From Chloroflexota bacterium (GTDB taxonomy: Bacteria > Chloroflexota > Anaerolineae > Caldilineales > Caldilineaceae), in NCBI GenBank assembly GCA_016861025.1, contig BOKO01000014.1, positions 79,829-143,828 of the forward strand: a stretch of 64,000 bases of DNA, in the 5' to 3' direction. Position 1 is the first letter of the stretch; the number at the start of each line of letters is the position of its first letter. The position numbers and the translations under genes were made by a program. Shown here one piece after another: positions 9,596 to 21,065 of this stretch. Below the pieces are notes generated by a model, which saw nothing but the letters and a program-made list of their open reading frames with translations, was not told the origin of the DNA and did no database searches.

Positions 9596-10867
9596 ATGGA
9601 ATCGAGAACAAAACAGCAACGCAGGGTGAGACAGGCAATTGCCGCTGCGCTTTTTGCAGTCGCAATCATGGCTGCATTTCTTGGCGGCACCGTGACAGGC
9701 TTTGTCGCGCGCCCTGTGCTTGCGGCCGATCGCCCCTCTCAGTTCGAGGTGTTCTGGGAGGCATGGGATCTGGTCGAGCGCTACTTCGTCGATCAGGATG
9801 CAATCGACCCGGTGCGTATGACGTACGGCGCCATTCAGGGAATGTTGGCGACGCTTGGCGACCAAAATCACACGGTTTTCTTCTCACCTGAGGTGGCGCA
9901 ACAACAGCAAAGCTCCCTTGATGGCTCCTTTGAAGGCATCGGCGCTTATGTCGAAGGAACAGACAGCGGCTTTCGCATTGTCGCCCCGATTCATGGTTCG
10001 CCAGCCGAAGAAGCCGGTATTCTGGCGGGCGACATTGTGCTGCGCGTCGACGGTGAAGATATCACCGGATTGCCCGAGTGGGAGATCATTTCACGGATTC
10101 GCGGCCCGGCCGGGACGACCGTGGTGCTCACCGTGCTCCATCCTAATGAAGATGAACCGGTCGATATTACAGTTGTGCGCGGCAAAATCGATGTAGACAG
10201 CGTGACGTGGGCGCGCATTCCAGAGACGAATTTTGTCTTCTTGCAGATCTCCCAATTCGCCGCCGACACGGGCGACGAGTTGCAGCGCGCATTAGAAGCA
10301 ATGAACGCCGAAGTCGCTGACGGCAATGCGATCGATGGCATCTTGCTCGATCTACGCAACAACCCGGGCGGCTATTTGCAGGAGGCGCTGCGCGTCAATT
10401 CCCAGTTTCTGGAAGCAGGCGCCGTGATTCTGCATGAGCGCGATTCTTCGCAGCAGCTGCGCACCTATCGCTCGGTCGGCAAAGGGCTGGCGCGTGAGAT
10501 TCCGATGGTGGCGCTGATCAACCAGGGCACAGCCAGCGCTGGCGAGATCACGGCGGGCGCGCTCAAGGAGAATGGGCGTGCGCTGCTGGTGGGTCAGCCG
10601 ACGCTCGGCACCGGCACGGTCTTGCAGCCCTTCACGCTCAGCGATGGTTCGGTGCTGCGGCTTGGCGTCACCAACTGGCTCACGCCCAACAAGAATCTCA
10701 TCAAAGGGGAAGGCGTCGCCCCCAACAGCAGAGTGGAGCAAGACCCGGCGGTGCGAATGATCGACACGTTCGAGCTTGAACGGAGCGCTACACTGAGCGA
10801 GGTGCTATCGAAAGGCGACAGACAGTTCAATTTGGGGTTGTTGCAGCTTCGCCTCACGACGAAGTAA
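9596..10867 (+). CDS. S41 family C-terminal processing protease (CtpA-like), atypical active site
   Basis: 423-residue membrane-anchored serine-protease family member. There is a basic N-terminus, one hydrophobic anchor (about residues 13-38), a linker, a PDZ domain (about 120-200, with GSPAEEAGILAGDIVLRVDG) and the S41 core. The Ser nucleophile motif TASAGE is intact. The catalytic Lys normally found in FGKGTVQ is Thr here (LGTGTVLQ), and the Gln four residues later is Leu. The residue is therefore missing from its usual place; it could be inactive or use another Lys, such as the one in GALKENG. Start ATG 9596 has GGAGG only 3 bases upstream, while the alternative GTG at 9578 has none. It is monocistronic. 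Confidence 0.85.
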   Translation: MESRTKQQRRVRQAIAAALFAVAIMAAFLGGTVTGFVARPVLAADRPSQFEVFWEAWDLVERYFVDQDAIDPVRMTYGAIQGMLATLGDQNHTVFFSPEVAQQQQSSLDGSFEGIGAYVEGTDSGFRIVAPIHGSPAEEAGILAGDIVLRVDGEDITGLPEWEIISRIRGPAGTTVVLTVLHPNEDEPVDITVVRGKIDVDSVTWARIPETNFVFLQISQFAADTGDELQRALEAMNAEVADGNAIDGILLDLRNNPGGYLQEALRVNSQFLEAGAVILHERDSSQQLRTYRSVGKGLAREIPMVALINQGTASAGEITAGALKENGRALLVGQPTLGTGTVLQPFTLSDGSVLRLGVTNWLTPNKNLIKGEGVAPNSRVEQDPAVRMIDTFELERSATLSEVLSKGDRQFNLGLLQLRLTTK

Positions 10868-10903
10868 AGCCCGGCGGCGACGCCCCCTAAGCATCCCTCT
10901 TCA

Positions 10904-10949
10904 ACATTCACCTTCCAGAAAGCTGTTGGGCTTCCTGGAAGGTGAATGT
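10904..10949. terminator. 20-base-pair hairpin between convergent ctp and nadD
   Basis: Two 20-base arms (10904-10923 and 10930-10949) match at 19 positions around a TGTTGG loop. T-tracts are poor. The position between convergent stops suggests a bidirectional terminator or mRNA end protector. The core CTTCCAG..CTTCCTGGAAG recurs elsewhere in the window. Confidence 0.65.
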
Positions 10950-10985
10950 CTTATCGGAAGGCGTGCACAACAGCCGCGCCGTTTT

Positions 10986-11605
10986 TCAACGATAGAGATT
11001 GTGTTTGTGAATATACGCTTCAACGCTGCGCGGCACCATGTGGCGGATCGGCTGCCCGTTGCGCACACGCTGTTGAATCACGTGGCTGGCAATTTCCAAC
11101 TCTGGCATATCCAGGATGATCACACGGCTGCGAATGCCGGGCAGCGCCGCCTCCAGCGCGTCCCAGTTGAGCTTGACATCGTGACGGCTGAGCGCCACCA
11201 GCCGCGCGTGCTCCACCAGCCATGCCGCTTCGTGCCAGGTTGGCAAGTCGCGCAGGCTGTCCATACCCATCAAAAAGTAGATCTCGGTGTTTGACCCCGC
11301 CTCCGCCTGGAGCAGACGCACCATGTCCGACGTATAGTGCGGACCAGGGCGGTCGGCGTCGATGCTGCTGACGATGATGTAGTCGATGTCGGCGGTTGCC
11401 AGCTCAGCCATGTGCAGACGGTCGCGCACCGGCGCTAATTGCCGCCCCACCTTGTGCGGAGGATCGCCGGCCGGCGCAAGGTAGACGCGGTCGAGTTGAA
11501 GCTGGAACCATGCTTCCTCCGCCAGGATCAGATGGCCGATATGAATGGGGTCAAACGTTCCGCCGAGAATGCCAACCCTGCGCAGATTGAGCCGTCGTTG
11601 ATTCA

Positions 11606-11606
<1 letters not shown>
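10986..11606 (-). CDS. nadD: Nicotinate-nucleotide adenylyltransferase
   Basis: Transfers AMP from ATP to nicotinate mononucleotide, the penultimate step of NAD synthesis. The 206-residue product starts with the nucleotidyl-transferase motif GILGGTFDPIHIGHL and has APAGDPPHK and the RPGPHYTSDMV block. The C-terminal motif usually written ISSTxIR is IASHVIQQRV here, so this part is divergent. The start codon lies inside an ATGATG at 11609-11604 that overlaps the obg stop codon; I took the second ATG for better spacing from GGGGA. The overlap implies translational coupling to obg. The common partners rsfS and yqeK are not downstream. Confidence 0.9.
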
Positions 11607-12886
<1,280 letters not shown>

Positions 12887-12895
12887 GTCAATTTT

Positions 12896-13879
12896 TCACG
12901 ATTTGTTGAACGCTTCAGGATTCAAACAGTTCGGCGGCAGCTTTCCGGCAAGCCCTGCCAACAGGTTGTCGGCGGCCATTTCAGCCATTTTGCTGCGCGT
13001 CTCGAAGCTGGCGCTGGCAATGTGCGGCACGATCAGCGCGTTGTCGAGCGTGTAGAGTGGATGGTCGGCGGGCAGCGGCTCTGGGTCAGTCACATCGAGA
13101 CCGGCGGCGAAGATTTGTCGCGCCTTAAGCGCCTCATAGAGCGCCATCGTGTCGACGACAGGGCCGCGCGCCGTGTTGATGAGGATGGCATTGGGCTTCA
13201 TCATCTTCAGCGCAGCCGCGTCGATGTAGTGGCGCGTCTCCGGCGTCAGCGGCACGTGCAACGACACGAAGTCGGACTGCGTCAACAATTCCTCTTTGTT
13301 GACCCGAATGGCGCCCAACTCTTTCTCAGCAACTTCACTGCGCATAGCGTCGTGATAGAGGATGCGCATACCGAAGCCGACTGCACGCCGCGCCATCGCC
13401 AGCCCGATGCGCCCGATGCCGGCAATGCCCAGCGTGGCGCCATGGATGTCCTGCCCCATCAGCAACATTGGACCCCAGGTGCGCCAGTGACCGTTCCTGG
13501 CGTAGTCGCGACCCTCGACGATGCGCCGCGCACACGCCATTAAGAGCGCAAACGCCAGGTCGGCGGTGGTGTCGGTGAGAACGCCCGGTGTGTTGGTCAT
13601 CAGGATGCCGCGCTGTGTGGCGGCGGGCACGTCGAAGTTGTCGAAGCCGACGGCGAAGTTCGCCACGACTTTGAGCTTCGGCGCCGCATCCATCAGCTCG
13701 GCGTCGATCTTGTCGGTGAGCAACGTCAGCAGCCCATCGGCCTGGCTTGCCCATTCCAACAGGACTGAACGCGGCGGCGGCAGTTCATCTTCCCACACAG
13801 TGGCGTCGGTCTGTTCCAACACTTTGCGCAGCCCCCGGTCGGGAATGATGCGCGTGACAAAAACCCGTGGCTTGCTCAT
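12896..13879 (-). CDS. D-2-hydroxyacid dehydrogenase (glyoxylate/hydroxypyruvate reductase type)
   Basis: NAD(P)H-dependent reductase of 2-oxoacids; 327 residues. The nucleotide fold motif GIAGIGRIGLAMARRA and the catalytic triad are visible: Arg in INTARGPVVD, Glu in DVTDPEPLP and His in VPHIASAS. Close relatives act on glyoxylate or hydroxypyruvate, which would fit with isocitrate lyase and the upstream aminotransferase, but the substrate is not proven. Start ATG 13879 has AAAGGAG at 8 bases. Its ATG overlaps the aminotransferase stop as ATGA, so the two are translationally coupled. Confidence 0.9.
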   Translation of the reverse strand: MSKPRVFVTRIIPDRGLRKVLEQTDATVWEDELPPPRSVLLEWASQADGLLTLLTDKIDAELMDAAPKLKVVANFAVGFDNFDVPAATQRGILMTNTPGVLTDTTADLAFALLMACARRIVEGRDYARNGHWRTWGPMLLMGQDIHGATLGIAGIGRIGLAMARRAVGFGMRILYHDAMRSEVAEKELGAIRVNKEELLTQSDFVSLHVPLTPETRHYIDAAALKMMKPNAILINTARGPVVDTMALYEALKARQIFAAGLDVTDPEPLPADHPLYTLDNALIVPHIASASFETRSKMAEMAADNLLAGLAGKLPPNCLNPEAFNKS

Positions 13880-15090
13880 ATGGCGGCTCCTTTGGCGGTG
13901 CTGTTGATCCAATCACGGAAGAGGGTCAATCCTTCGCGGATGTCGGGCGCGTCGATGCCGGAATAGGCGAAGCGGACGTAATGGCCGGTCTCGCCGGGGA
14001 TGGGGCGGCCAAAGTGCATCCGCGTGCAGAAGGAGACGCCGGTCTGTTTGAGCGCAGCATCGGCGAATTCGCCGACAGTCTTGAAGCCAAGCCGTTGCAT
14101 GACGCCTGTTACGTTGGGGAAGAGGTAAAAGGTCGATTCAGGCTTGTGGACGACGACACCCTCGATCTGACGCAGAATCTCGACGGCAGCGTCGCGGCGT
14201 TCGCGCAAGATTTCGACATTGGCGCGCGCGGCTGTCTGGTCGCCGCGCAGCGCTTCGACGCCCGCCCACTGCACGAAGTGCGTCGTACACGACTCGTCGT
14301 TGGTGTTGAGCCGCGCAATCGCCTGGATAACCTCCTTGGGACCGATCGCTGCGCCCAAACGCCAGCCGGTCATGGCATATTTTTTGGAGAAGGTGTAGAG
14401 GATTACGGTGCGCTCTTTCATCCCTGGCAGACTGGCGATGCTCGTCGTCGCGCCGGAGTAGCGCACGTCGAAATACGCCTCGTCGGAGAGCACCCATAGG
14501 TTATGTTTGATCGCAAGCTCAGCCACATGCTGCATCTCCGCCGCCGAAGACTCCGTGCCGAGTGGGTTCTGACAGTTGTTGTAGATGAGGATGCGCGTCC
14601 TGGGCGTGATCAGCGACTCCAGGTAGTCCATGTCCATTTGAAAACCGTGGGCGGTCTCGATGTAGCGATAGGGCCTGCCGGCGCCGCCGAAATACTCGAT
14701 CTGCGATTCGTAGATCGGATAGCCGGGATTTGGGTAGAGCACTTCGTCGCCCGGCTCCATCACCGCCTGGATGAACTTGGTGACGACCGGTTTGCCGCCC
14801 GGCTGCACGGCGATATTCTCCGGCGTGTAGTTGATGCCGCGCTCGCCGCCCGCCACCTCCGCCAGCGCCTCACGCAGCGGTGGGATGCCGGCCGCGGGCG
14901 CATAGCCGGTCTTGCCGTCGGCAATCGCCTTATTCTGCGCAGCCACAATATTGGCTGGCGTGGGAATGTTGATGTCGCCCAGATGGAAGGGGTAGATTTT
15001 GTGCCCCTGCGCCTTCCAAGCGGCGGCGGCCTCAGAGACAGCAAACGCGGTCTCTGTGCCTAGATTTTCGAGCCGTTTCGCCAACTGCAT
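13876..15090 (-). CDS. Class I/II pyridoxal-phosphate aminotransferase
   Basis: 404-residue fold-type I aminotransferase, probably an aspartate or broad amino acid transaminase. Seen motifs: the AAAWKAQGHKIYPFHLGD opening, GYAPAAGIPPLREALAE, YNNCQNPLGTESS, DEAYFDVRY, the PLP lysine region TFSKKYAMTGWRLG, and the C-terminal Arg in GHYVRFAYSG. I moved the start to 15090 (MQLAKRLENLG) because GGAGGA lies about 10 bases upstream and the longer reading adds a non-conserved tail. It is translationally coupled by an ATGA overlap to the 2-hydroxyacid dehydrogenase, a pairing that suggests one pathway from an amino acid through its 2-oxoacid to a 2-hydroxyacid. Confidence 0.88.
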   Translation of the reverse strand: MQLAKRLENLGTETAFAVSEAAAAWKAQGHKIYPFHLGDINIPTPANIVAAQNKAIADGKTGYAPAAGIPPLREALAEVAGGERGINYTPENIAVQPGGKPVVTKFIQAVMEPGDEVLYPNPGYPIYESQIEYFGGAGRPYRYIETAHGFQMDMDYLESLITPRTRILIYNNCQNPLGTESSAAEMQHVAELAIKHNLWVLSDEAYFDVRYSGATTSIASLPGMKERTVILYTFSKKYAMTGWRLGAAIGPKEVIQAIARLNTNDESCTTHFVQWAGVEALRGDQTAARANVEILRERRDAAVEILRQIEGVVVHKPESTFYLFPNVTGVMQRLGFKTVGEFADAALKQTGVSFCTRMHFGRPIPGETGHYVRFAYSGIDAPDIREGLTLFRDWINSTAKGAAI

Positions 15091-15170
15091 TTTGGTAAAT
15101 CCTCCAACCGATCGCAAACTCAAGCTATGAATTGCTATAAATAGAACCACGGCATATCAGCCACTGTGTT

Positions 15171-15923
15171 TCAAGCAACGGTCAACGCCACCGGCGCGGC
15201 CTTGACGATCGATTCATTGCCTGTTTGTTTGATCATATGCCCTGGCGGCACGACCAGAAACTCCTGCTCGTTCCAGTCACCGTGGATCAGCGCAGTCATC
15301 AGGCGACGGTCACCGACTATGCGTTCGAACGTCCACCCTTCGGCGCGCGCTTTTTCTTGCGCCTTCTGTTCATATTTCGAGCCGTCGCCCAGCCCGGTGT
15401 CGATGAATGCGGCGCGCGTATAATGGCTCATCCAGCCGCGCATCTCCTCACGCAGCATGTCGGCTGTCTCCTGCCCGTACTTTTCGACCCAGCTTTCATA
15501 TTGCTCGGCATCGTCGACCATGCCTGCGCCCAGCCCGCCCGACGAGCCAGGCTCCTGGCGCTCCATGTAGTCGGTGCTGTACCAGTAGGTGCCGGGATGG
15601 CGCTCGAACTGTTCCTGATAGCGCTCGCGCGAGCCAAGATAGAGCGTGATGCAGTCGTGGGCGCGCGGCATTACGATGGGCGTGTGGCGGGCGATCAAGT
15701 TGGCGGTCGATGTTCCGCACAAGCCGTACGCAAGCAGAATGGCGTCGCACTCGCCCGGCTGGATGGCGTCGATCTCGTCCTGCAGCGTGCGGCGCAGTTT
15801 CTTGGGCGAGTTGTGCAGCCCCTGGCGGAAAAAGCGCGCAGTGACGGTGTGCGGCGATGTGGCGGCCGCGGCGTAGACCGAGCGCGCCAATGCTTCACAG
15901 GTCAGCGCAATGTAACGAGCCAT
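15171..15923 (-). CDS. DUF1638 domain protein
   Basis: 250-residue cytosolic protein. It has the features I recognise from DUF1638: an N-terminal IALTCEALARS strand-Cys motif, AILLAYGLCG, and IVMPRAHDCITLYLGSRERY. Conserved Cys and His residues (Cys9, the Cys of YGLCG, His-Asp-Cys) suggest metal or corrinoid-linked chemistry. In other organisms this family often accompanies corrinoid methyltransferases; no such operon is adjacent here, though a URO-D superfamily gene lies 7 kb away. GAGGAGC precedes the ATG at 7 bases. Function unknown. Confidence 0.75.
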   Translation of the reverse strand: MARYIALTCEALARSVYAAAATSPHTVTARFFRQGLHNSPKKLRRTLQDEIDAIQPGECDAILLAYGLCGTSTANLIARHTPIVMPRAHDCITLYLGSRERYQEQFERHPGTYWYSTDYMERQEPGSSGGLGAGMVDDAEQYESWVEKYGQETADMLREEMRGWMSHYTRAAFIDTGLGDGSKYEQKAQEKARAEGWTFERIVGDRRLMTALIHGDWNEQEFLVVPPGHMIKQTGNESIVKAAPVALTVA

Positions 15924-15980
15924 TGGTGTTGCTCCTCTCTGGCGTTCATATCAGACATGAATTCTATCACACGTCCTGTT

Positions 15981-16798
15981 TCACCACCGTGCAATGATCT
16001 CGTTGCGGCGGAAGGTGCGCACGCCCCACCAAAGCAGTGCGACGGCGGCGATCCAGATCACTACGCCGAGCGCCACCGTGAGCGCCACACTCAGGTAGAT
16101 GACGCCAAGCGCCTGTACGAGCACCAACAGCACGATCGGGATGACCACGATGCTGGAGAGTTGGTAGGCCTCCTGGAAGGTGCTGACGCGTGAAGAGACG
16201 AGCACCGCCGCGCCCATCCCCAACGCAGCCGCCCCTGGCGTCACCCAGAAAACGAGCACCAACCACATGGCGTTGGGAAAGAAGATATGTTGCATCGTCG
16301 GCCATGCCGACAGGTTGGCGGAGACGCCGTAAAGCACAAAACTGATCAGAGAGACCGCCATTGCGGGCAGCCAGCCAGAGAGCAGCTTGCCAACAAACAG
16401 TTCCATATCGCTCGTTGGCGTGTAGATCAGCGCCTCCAGTGTTTTGCGCTCCTTTTCGCCGGCAAAACTGTCAGCAGCGATCACCGTCGACACCATCAAG
16501 GGCATCACCAGAAACAGCGGTGCAAACATGTAGAGCAGCATGTAGACAATCAATTGCTGTTCAAGCGTGTACGTGGCGAACTGCGCTTGCAGCGTCGCCG
16601 GCATCTGTGCAAGAAACTGCTCCAGTTCGCCGATGTTGACATTCGGTGCGCGTGTGGAGGCAGGCATGAAGTATCCAAGCGCCGCCGGCATCGCCACCAT
16701 CAGGATCAACGGCACGATGATGAGCGGGTACATCACACCCTTGCTACGCGAAACAGTGAGCAGGTCGCGACGCACAATCGCCAGGATCGCGCGACGAT

Positions 16799-16802
<4 letters not shown>
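15981..16802 (-). CDS. ABC-2 type transporter permease
   Basis: 273-residue integral membrane protein with the layout of NatB/ABC-2 exporters: an N-terminal helix after RRDLLTVSRSKGVMYPL, an extracellular loop, then five hydrophobic stretches. The intracellular coupling motif FAGEKERKTLEALIYTPTSD is plain, typical of NatB-like permeases. It pairs with the ATPase encoded just upstream; the ATPase stop overlaps this ATG as ATGA. The exported substrate (ion, drug or lipid) cannot be told. Confidence 0.85.
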
Positions 16803-17761
<959 letters not shown>

Positions 17762-17802
17762 GGTTGGAGAATTGTTCCTTTCTTCGTAACGCCGACGGCA
17801 TC

Positions 17803-18915
17803 CTAAAAAGTCGTACGCAGCATCTGCGCCTGACCCGTTTCCGCCGAGCGGTAGGCGGCGTCGAAGATTTCGATGACATGGCGCGCGTGTTCGGCAGTGG
17901 CGAGAGTGGGCTTGTCGTCTAGAATCCAATCGACAAGTTGCATCACATCTTCGTAGACGTGCGCCTCCTCCATCGTGCGGTGTTGGCCGACGACGTGCGG
18001 CAGCGAGCCGTTCATGCCAAATTCAGCGTCAAGCTCCATGCCGTCATACTCGATCGGCTTACCGTTGATCGTCGAACCGTTGATCACGCCGTTCACGCCG
18101 AAGATCAAGGGCCGCCCCATGTTGGGCAGCCCGCCTGCCGCCACTCCGTAGACAAAGGCAAAGAAGGCGTCGCCAAAATCGAGCACCATCAACGTGTTGT
18201 CATCCATGTCGGTCGGCAGTTTCTGCCCGCGAAACTCGCGTTCGTGGATGCGCACGCCAGAGAAAGCGGTGGCGCGCTTCGCCGGGCCGAGGATGCCGGT
18301 CATTGCGTGCAACCCATAGACGGTCATGTCGTAGAGCGGGCCGCCGCCCGGACGGCGGAAGTACCAGGCTGGGTTGATGTTGGTCAGCGGATCGTCGCCG
18401 CTGCGCACCGATGCTTCGTCCTCATGATAGGTGCCAAACGCCGAGCCGGTCACTGCCCAGGTCAGACGACCAAGCGCGCCTTCCTGGATCAGCTCCTTGA
18501 TCTTCTGGTGGCGGGGACGCAACATTTCGCCCGGTGACGAAACCAGCTTGACGCCTTTGGCACGCGCCGCGTCGATCAGCCGATCCGCCTCATCCACCGT
18601 CGTGGTCATGGTTTTGTTGAAATGCACGTGCACGCCATGCTCGACCGCCAACATTCCCTGTTCGTAATGCACGCCGATCGGTGAACAGATTGAGACGGCG
18701 TCAACGTTTCCCGCCGCGAGCATCTCTTCCATTGTGGCGTAGGCGGCCGGCACGCCAAAGCGGGCAGCGGCGGCCTGCGCCCGTTCCAGCACAGGATCGC
18801 ACACCGCGGTGATGCGCACACGCTCGCGCACATCCTCCATCGTCAGGTGGGGGAAATGACCGCGCAGCGCAATGCTGCCCGCGCCGACAATGCCCATTCG
18901 CACATAATCGCTCAT
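17803..18915 (-). CDS. Gfo/Idh/MocA family oxidoreductase with variant EKP motif
   Basis: NAD(P)-dependent sugar or cyclitol dehydrogenase family, 370 residues. The N-terminal Rossmann domain has MGIVGAGSIALRGHFP. The usual catalytic EKP motif is replaced by FNKTMTT: the Lys is kept while Glu and Pro are lost. The second domain contains NINPAWYFRRPGGGPLYDMTVYGLHAM, where the GG-DM-YGLH pattern supplies catalytic Asp and His. GGAGAG at 8 bases supports the start. The ATG overlaps the stop of the upstream epimerase gene (ATGA), so the two act together. Substrate unknown. Confidence 0.87.
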   Translation of the reverse strand: MSDYVRMGIVGAGSIALRGHFPHLTMEDVRERVRITAVCDPVLERAQAAAARFGVPAAYATMEEMLAAGNVDAVSICSPIGVHYEQGMLAVEHGVHVHFNKTMTTTVDEADRLIDAARAKGVKLVSSPGEMLRPRHQKIKELIQEGALGRLTWAVTGSAFGTYHEDEASVRSGDDPLTNINPAWYFRRPGGGPLYDMTVYGLHAMTGILGPAKRATAFSGVRIHEREFRGQKLPTDMDDNTLMVLDFGDAFFAFVYGVAAGGLPNMGRPLIFGVNGVINGSTINGKPIEYDGMELDAEFGMNGSLPHVVGQHRTMEEAHVYEDVMQLVDWILDDKPTLATAEHARHVIEIFDAAYRSAETGQAQMLRTTF

Positions 18916-19802
18916 CGTACATCTCTCCAGGTTGTTTGGTGGCGCCAGCCTGTGGCGGATTTGAGTTTGTTGCAGTTCATCAGCGACGCGTGCCCATCGA
19001 TGGCTCGAACCAGCGGCAGGAGATCGGGGCGAAACCGCTCGATCAGTTCCAGCGTCGGTTCAAGCGCAAGGGTGTCGTCCGCATTCAGAAAGTATACATC
19101 GTGCGGCGGCAAATCTTCAGCCGCCTCCATCAACGCACGGTGCGCCGCAGCGACATCCTCGCTCCCGACCCAACTCCACAGCCATGGATTCCAGGCCGTG
19201 ACCGGCGTCACACTCTGTGCGTGCTGCTGCCGGCGTTCGGGCGGAAAGATGCCAGCGATGCGCGTCACATAGGTGCGGATGCCGTAGGAGCGCGTGTAGC
19301 TCGCCAACAGATCTTCGCCCGCGCGTTTGGTGAAGCTGTACGAATCCTCGGGATAGGTTGGGTGGGTTTCGTCGATGGGCAGAAAGGCATGTGGGAACGG
19401 CGTATCGCTGATGCGGAAGCCGTGGCCTAATGCGCAGTTGCTGCCGGCCATCACCACCGTGCGCACCCCTGCCTCGACGGCCGCCTGCATCAGGTTGTAG
19501 AGACCAAGCATGTTGGTGCGAAACGTCGTGTCGGACGCCAACCCTGCCGCTTCCGCCTGGCTGCGCAGTTGCGGGTGGTCGGTCGGCCATGGCTGTGCAG
19601 CCAGATGCTGGATGGCGTCGACGCCCTGTACGGCGCGACGACAATCATCGAGCGAAGTGAGGTCGCCGCAAACCCACGGATAGGCGGCAAATTCCGCTGG
19701 CGGTTGATGGCGGGCGAAGAGCACCAGATCGTGCTCAGGCGCCAACGCTCGAATCACATAGGCGCCAAGTTTGCCGTTGGCGGCGGTGACAAGGACGCGC
19801 AT
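18912..19802 (-). CDS. NAD-dependent epimerase/dehydratase (extended SDR)
   Basis: 296-residue short-chain dehydrogenase of the sugar-nucleotide epimerase class. The cofactor loop is TAANGKLGAYV (a variant of TGxxGxxG), followed by HLAAQPWP. The catalytic Ser lies in VMAGSNCALG and the Tyr-Lys pair in YSFTKRAGED. It lacks an extra C-terminal domain. AAGGAGAA precedes the ATG. The gene is the first of a two-gene unit with the Gfo dehydrogenase, divergent from the M29-like peptidase. It could be a uronate or sugar dehydrogenase rather than a nucleotide-sugar epimerase. Confidence 0.87.
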   Translation of the reverse strand: MRVLVTAANGKLGAYVIRALAPEHDLVLFARHQPPAEFAAYPWVCGDLTSLDDCRRAVQGVDAIQHLAAQPWPTDHPQLRSQAEAAGLASDTTFRTNMLGLYNLMQAAVEAGVRTVVMAGSNCALGHGFRISDTPFPHAFLPIDETHPTYPEDSYSFTKRAGEDLLASYTRSYGIRTYVTRIAGIFPPERRQQHAQSVTPVTAWNPWLWSWVGSEDVAAAHRALMEAAEDLPPHDVYFLNADDTLALEPTLELIERFRPDLLPLVRAIDGHASLMNCNKLKSATGWRHQTTWRDVR

Positions 19803-19838
19803 CGAATTTCTCCTTCCTGCGCTGAACGTATTCTTTAT

Positions 19839-19853
19839 GACTATACCATAGTC
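19839..19853. promoter_or_regulatory. Small palindrome in a divergent promoter region
   Basis: GACTAT-ACC-ATAGTC, a perfect 6-base inverted repeat in the 68-base gap between divergent genes. It could be an operator; no cognate regulator is adjacent. Confidence 0.3.
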
Positions 19854-19870
19854 TGCTACAATGCCACTCT

Positions 19871-20992
19871 ATGACAAACCACTGGCGCGCTGTCGCCCAC
19901 CGTATTGTCGCCGGCCTCAACGTGCAACCCGGCGAGCTGATTCAAGTGCGCGATCATATCGACCACCCCGACATGTTGTTAGAGGTGTTGTTAGCCGTCG
20001 AACGCGCTGGCGCCGCACCGCTGATCGACCAGCAGTCGCCCGTTTACCTCAACCGTTGGCTGGCTGAAGCGTCGCCGCACGCCATCGAACAAAGCGGTCG
20101 TCAGCGCCGCCGCCTGATGGAACAGGTCGATCGCGTGGTTTCACTCAGCGGCGGCATTCCGGATTTTGAACGGGTTGCGCCCGACGCGCTGGCTGCATGG
20201 CAGGCGATGGACGAAGAGTTGACCGCCATCGAAGAAGCGCGTCTGCTGCCGAACTTGATCGCCGCCATACCAACTGCGCAGCGCGCTGAGCGATTGGGGA
20301 TGACGCTGGCTGAACTGGAAGCGCACGTGACGCCCTCCTTGCTGCTGGACATCGACGTCAGTCGCCGGCTGATTGCGGAGACGCGCGCAGCAGTCACTGG
20401 ACGGCACATCGTCATCACAACTGGCGAAGGGTGTGAGCTGCATCTCCACCACGGCGACCGCTTCTGGCATGGCGACGACGGCGTCATCGACGACGAAGAT
20501 CGCCGTCGCCAGACGATCGTCAGCAACCTTCCCGCCGGGTCGATCTACACAACGGTGCTTGAAGATCGCACGGAAGGCAGCCTCTATCTACCCCAGGCGC
20601 TGGAAGCCACCGACGTTGTCCTACACTTTAAGGCCGGTCGGATAGAACGGATCGAGGCCGCCAGCGGCGGGGACGCCCTGGAACGCTGGTTCGACAGCCA
20701 CAGTGGCGAGCCGCGGCGCATCAGCCATATCGGCGTCGGGCTGAACCCGCATCTGCGCACCCCCATCGGCTGGACGATCGTCGACGAACACATCGCTGGA
20801 GCGATCTTCGTAGCGATGGGCGAGAACCGCTACATGGGCGGACAGAATGCGTCGTCGCTCAATCACGACTTTGCGCTCTTTGGCGCGTCGTTGTGGGTGG
20901 ATGGGCGTGAGCTTGTTGCCAGGGGTAACCTTCAATCGGCAATCTTTCCGGAAGCTTTTGAGTCCTTCCGGGAAGACAGGCAGTCCACCTGA
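19871..20992 (+). CDS. M29-like aminopeptidase family protein
   Basis: 373-residue protein resembling thermophilic aminopeptidases of family M29 (AmpS/AmpT) and their relatives. It has an N-terminal alpha/beta part opening with VAGLNVQPGELIQVR and a C-terminal metal-binding part. Candidate ligands are the Glu in GEGCELHLHHGD, the His and Glu around IVDEHIAGAIFVAMGENRY, and the His-Asp of SLNHDF. Not all six M29 ligands can be matched with certainty, so it may be a non-peptidase relative. No strong ribosome binding site is seen. The last 15 codons run into a CTTCC/GGAAG palindromic element (20944-21000) that also supplies the stop. Confidence 0.6.
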   Translation: MTNHWRAVAHRIVAGLNVQPGELIQVRDHIDHPDMLLEVLLAVERAGAAPLIDQQSPVYLNRWLAEASPHAIEQSGRQRRRLMEQVDRVVSLSGGIPDFERVAPDALAAWQAMDEELTAIEEARLLPNLIAAIPTAQRAERLGMTLAELEAHVTPSLLLDIDVSRRLIAETRAAVTGRHIVITTGEGCELHLHHGDRFWHGDDGVIDDEDRRRQTIVSNLPAGSIYTTVLEDRTEGSLYLPQALEATDVVLHFKAGRIERIEAASGGDALERWFDSHSGEPRRISHIGVGLNPHLRTPIGWTIVDEHIAGAIFVAMGENRYMGGQNASSLNHDFALFGASLWVDGRELVARGNLQSAIFPEAFESFREDRQST

Positions 20993-21065
20993 AAGTCAAT
21001 AACGAAGGCAGCGGCGCGTCGCATTTCGCAACTCGCCTCTTGCCTTTTTCAACGGAGTATATTGC

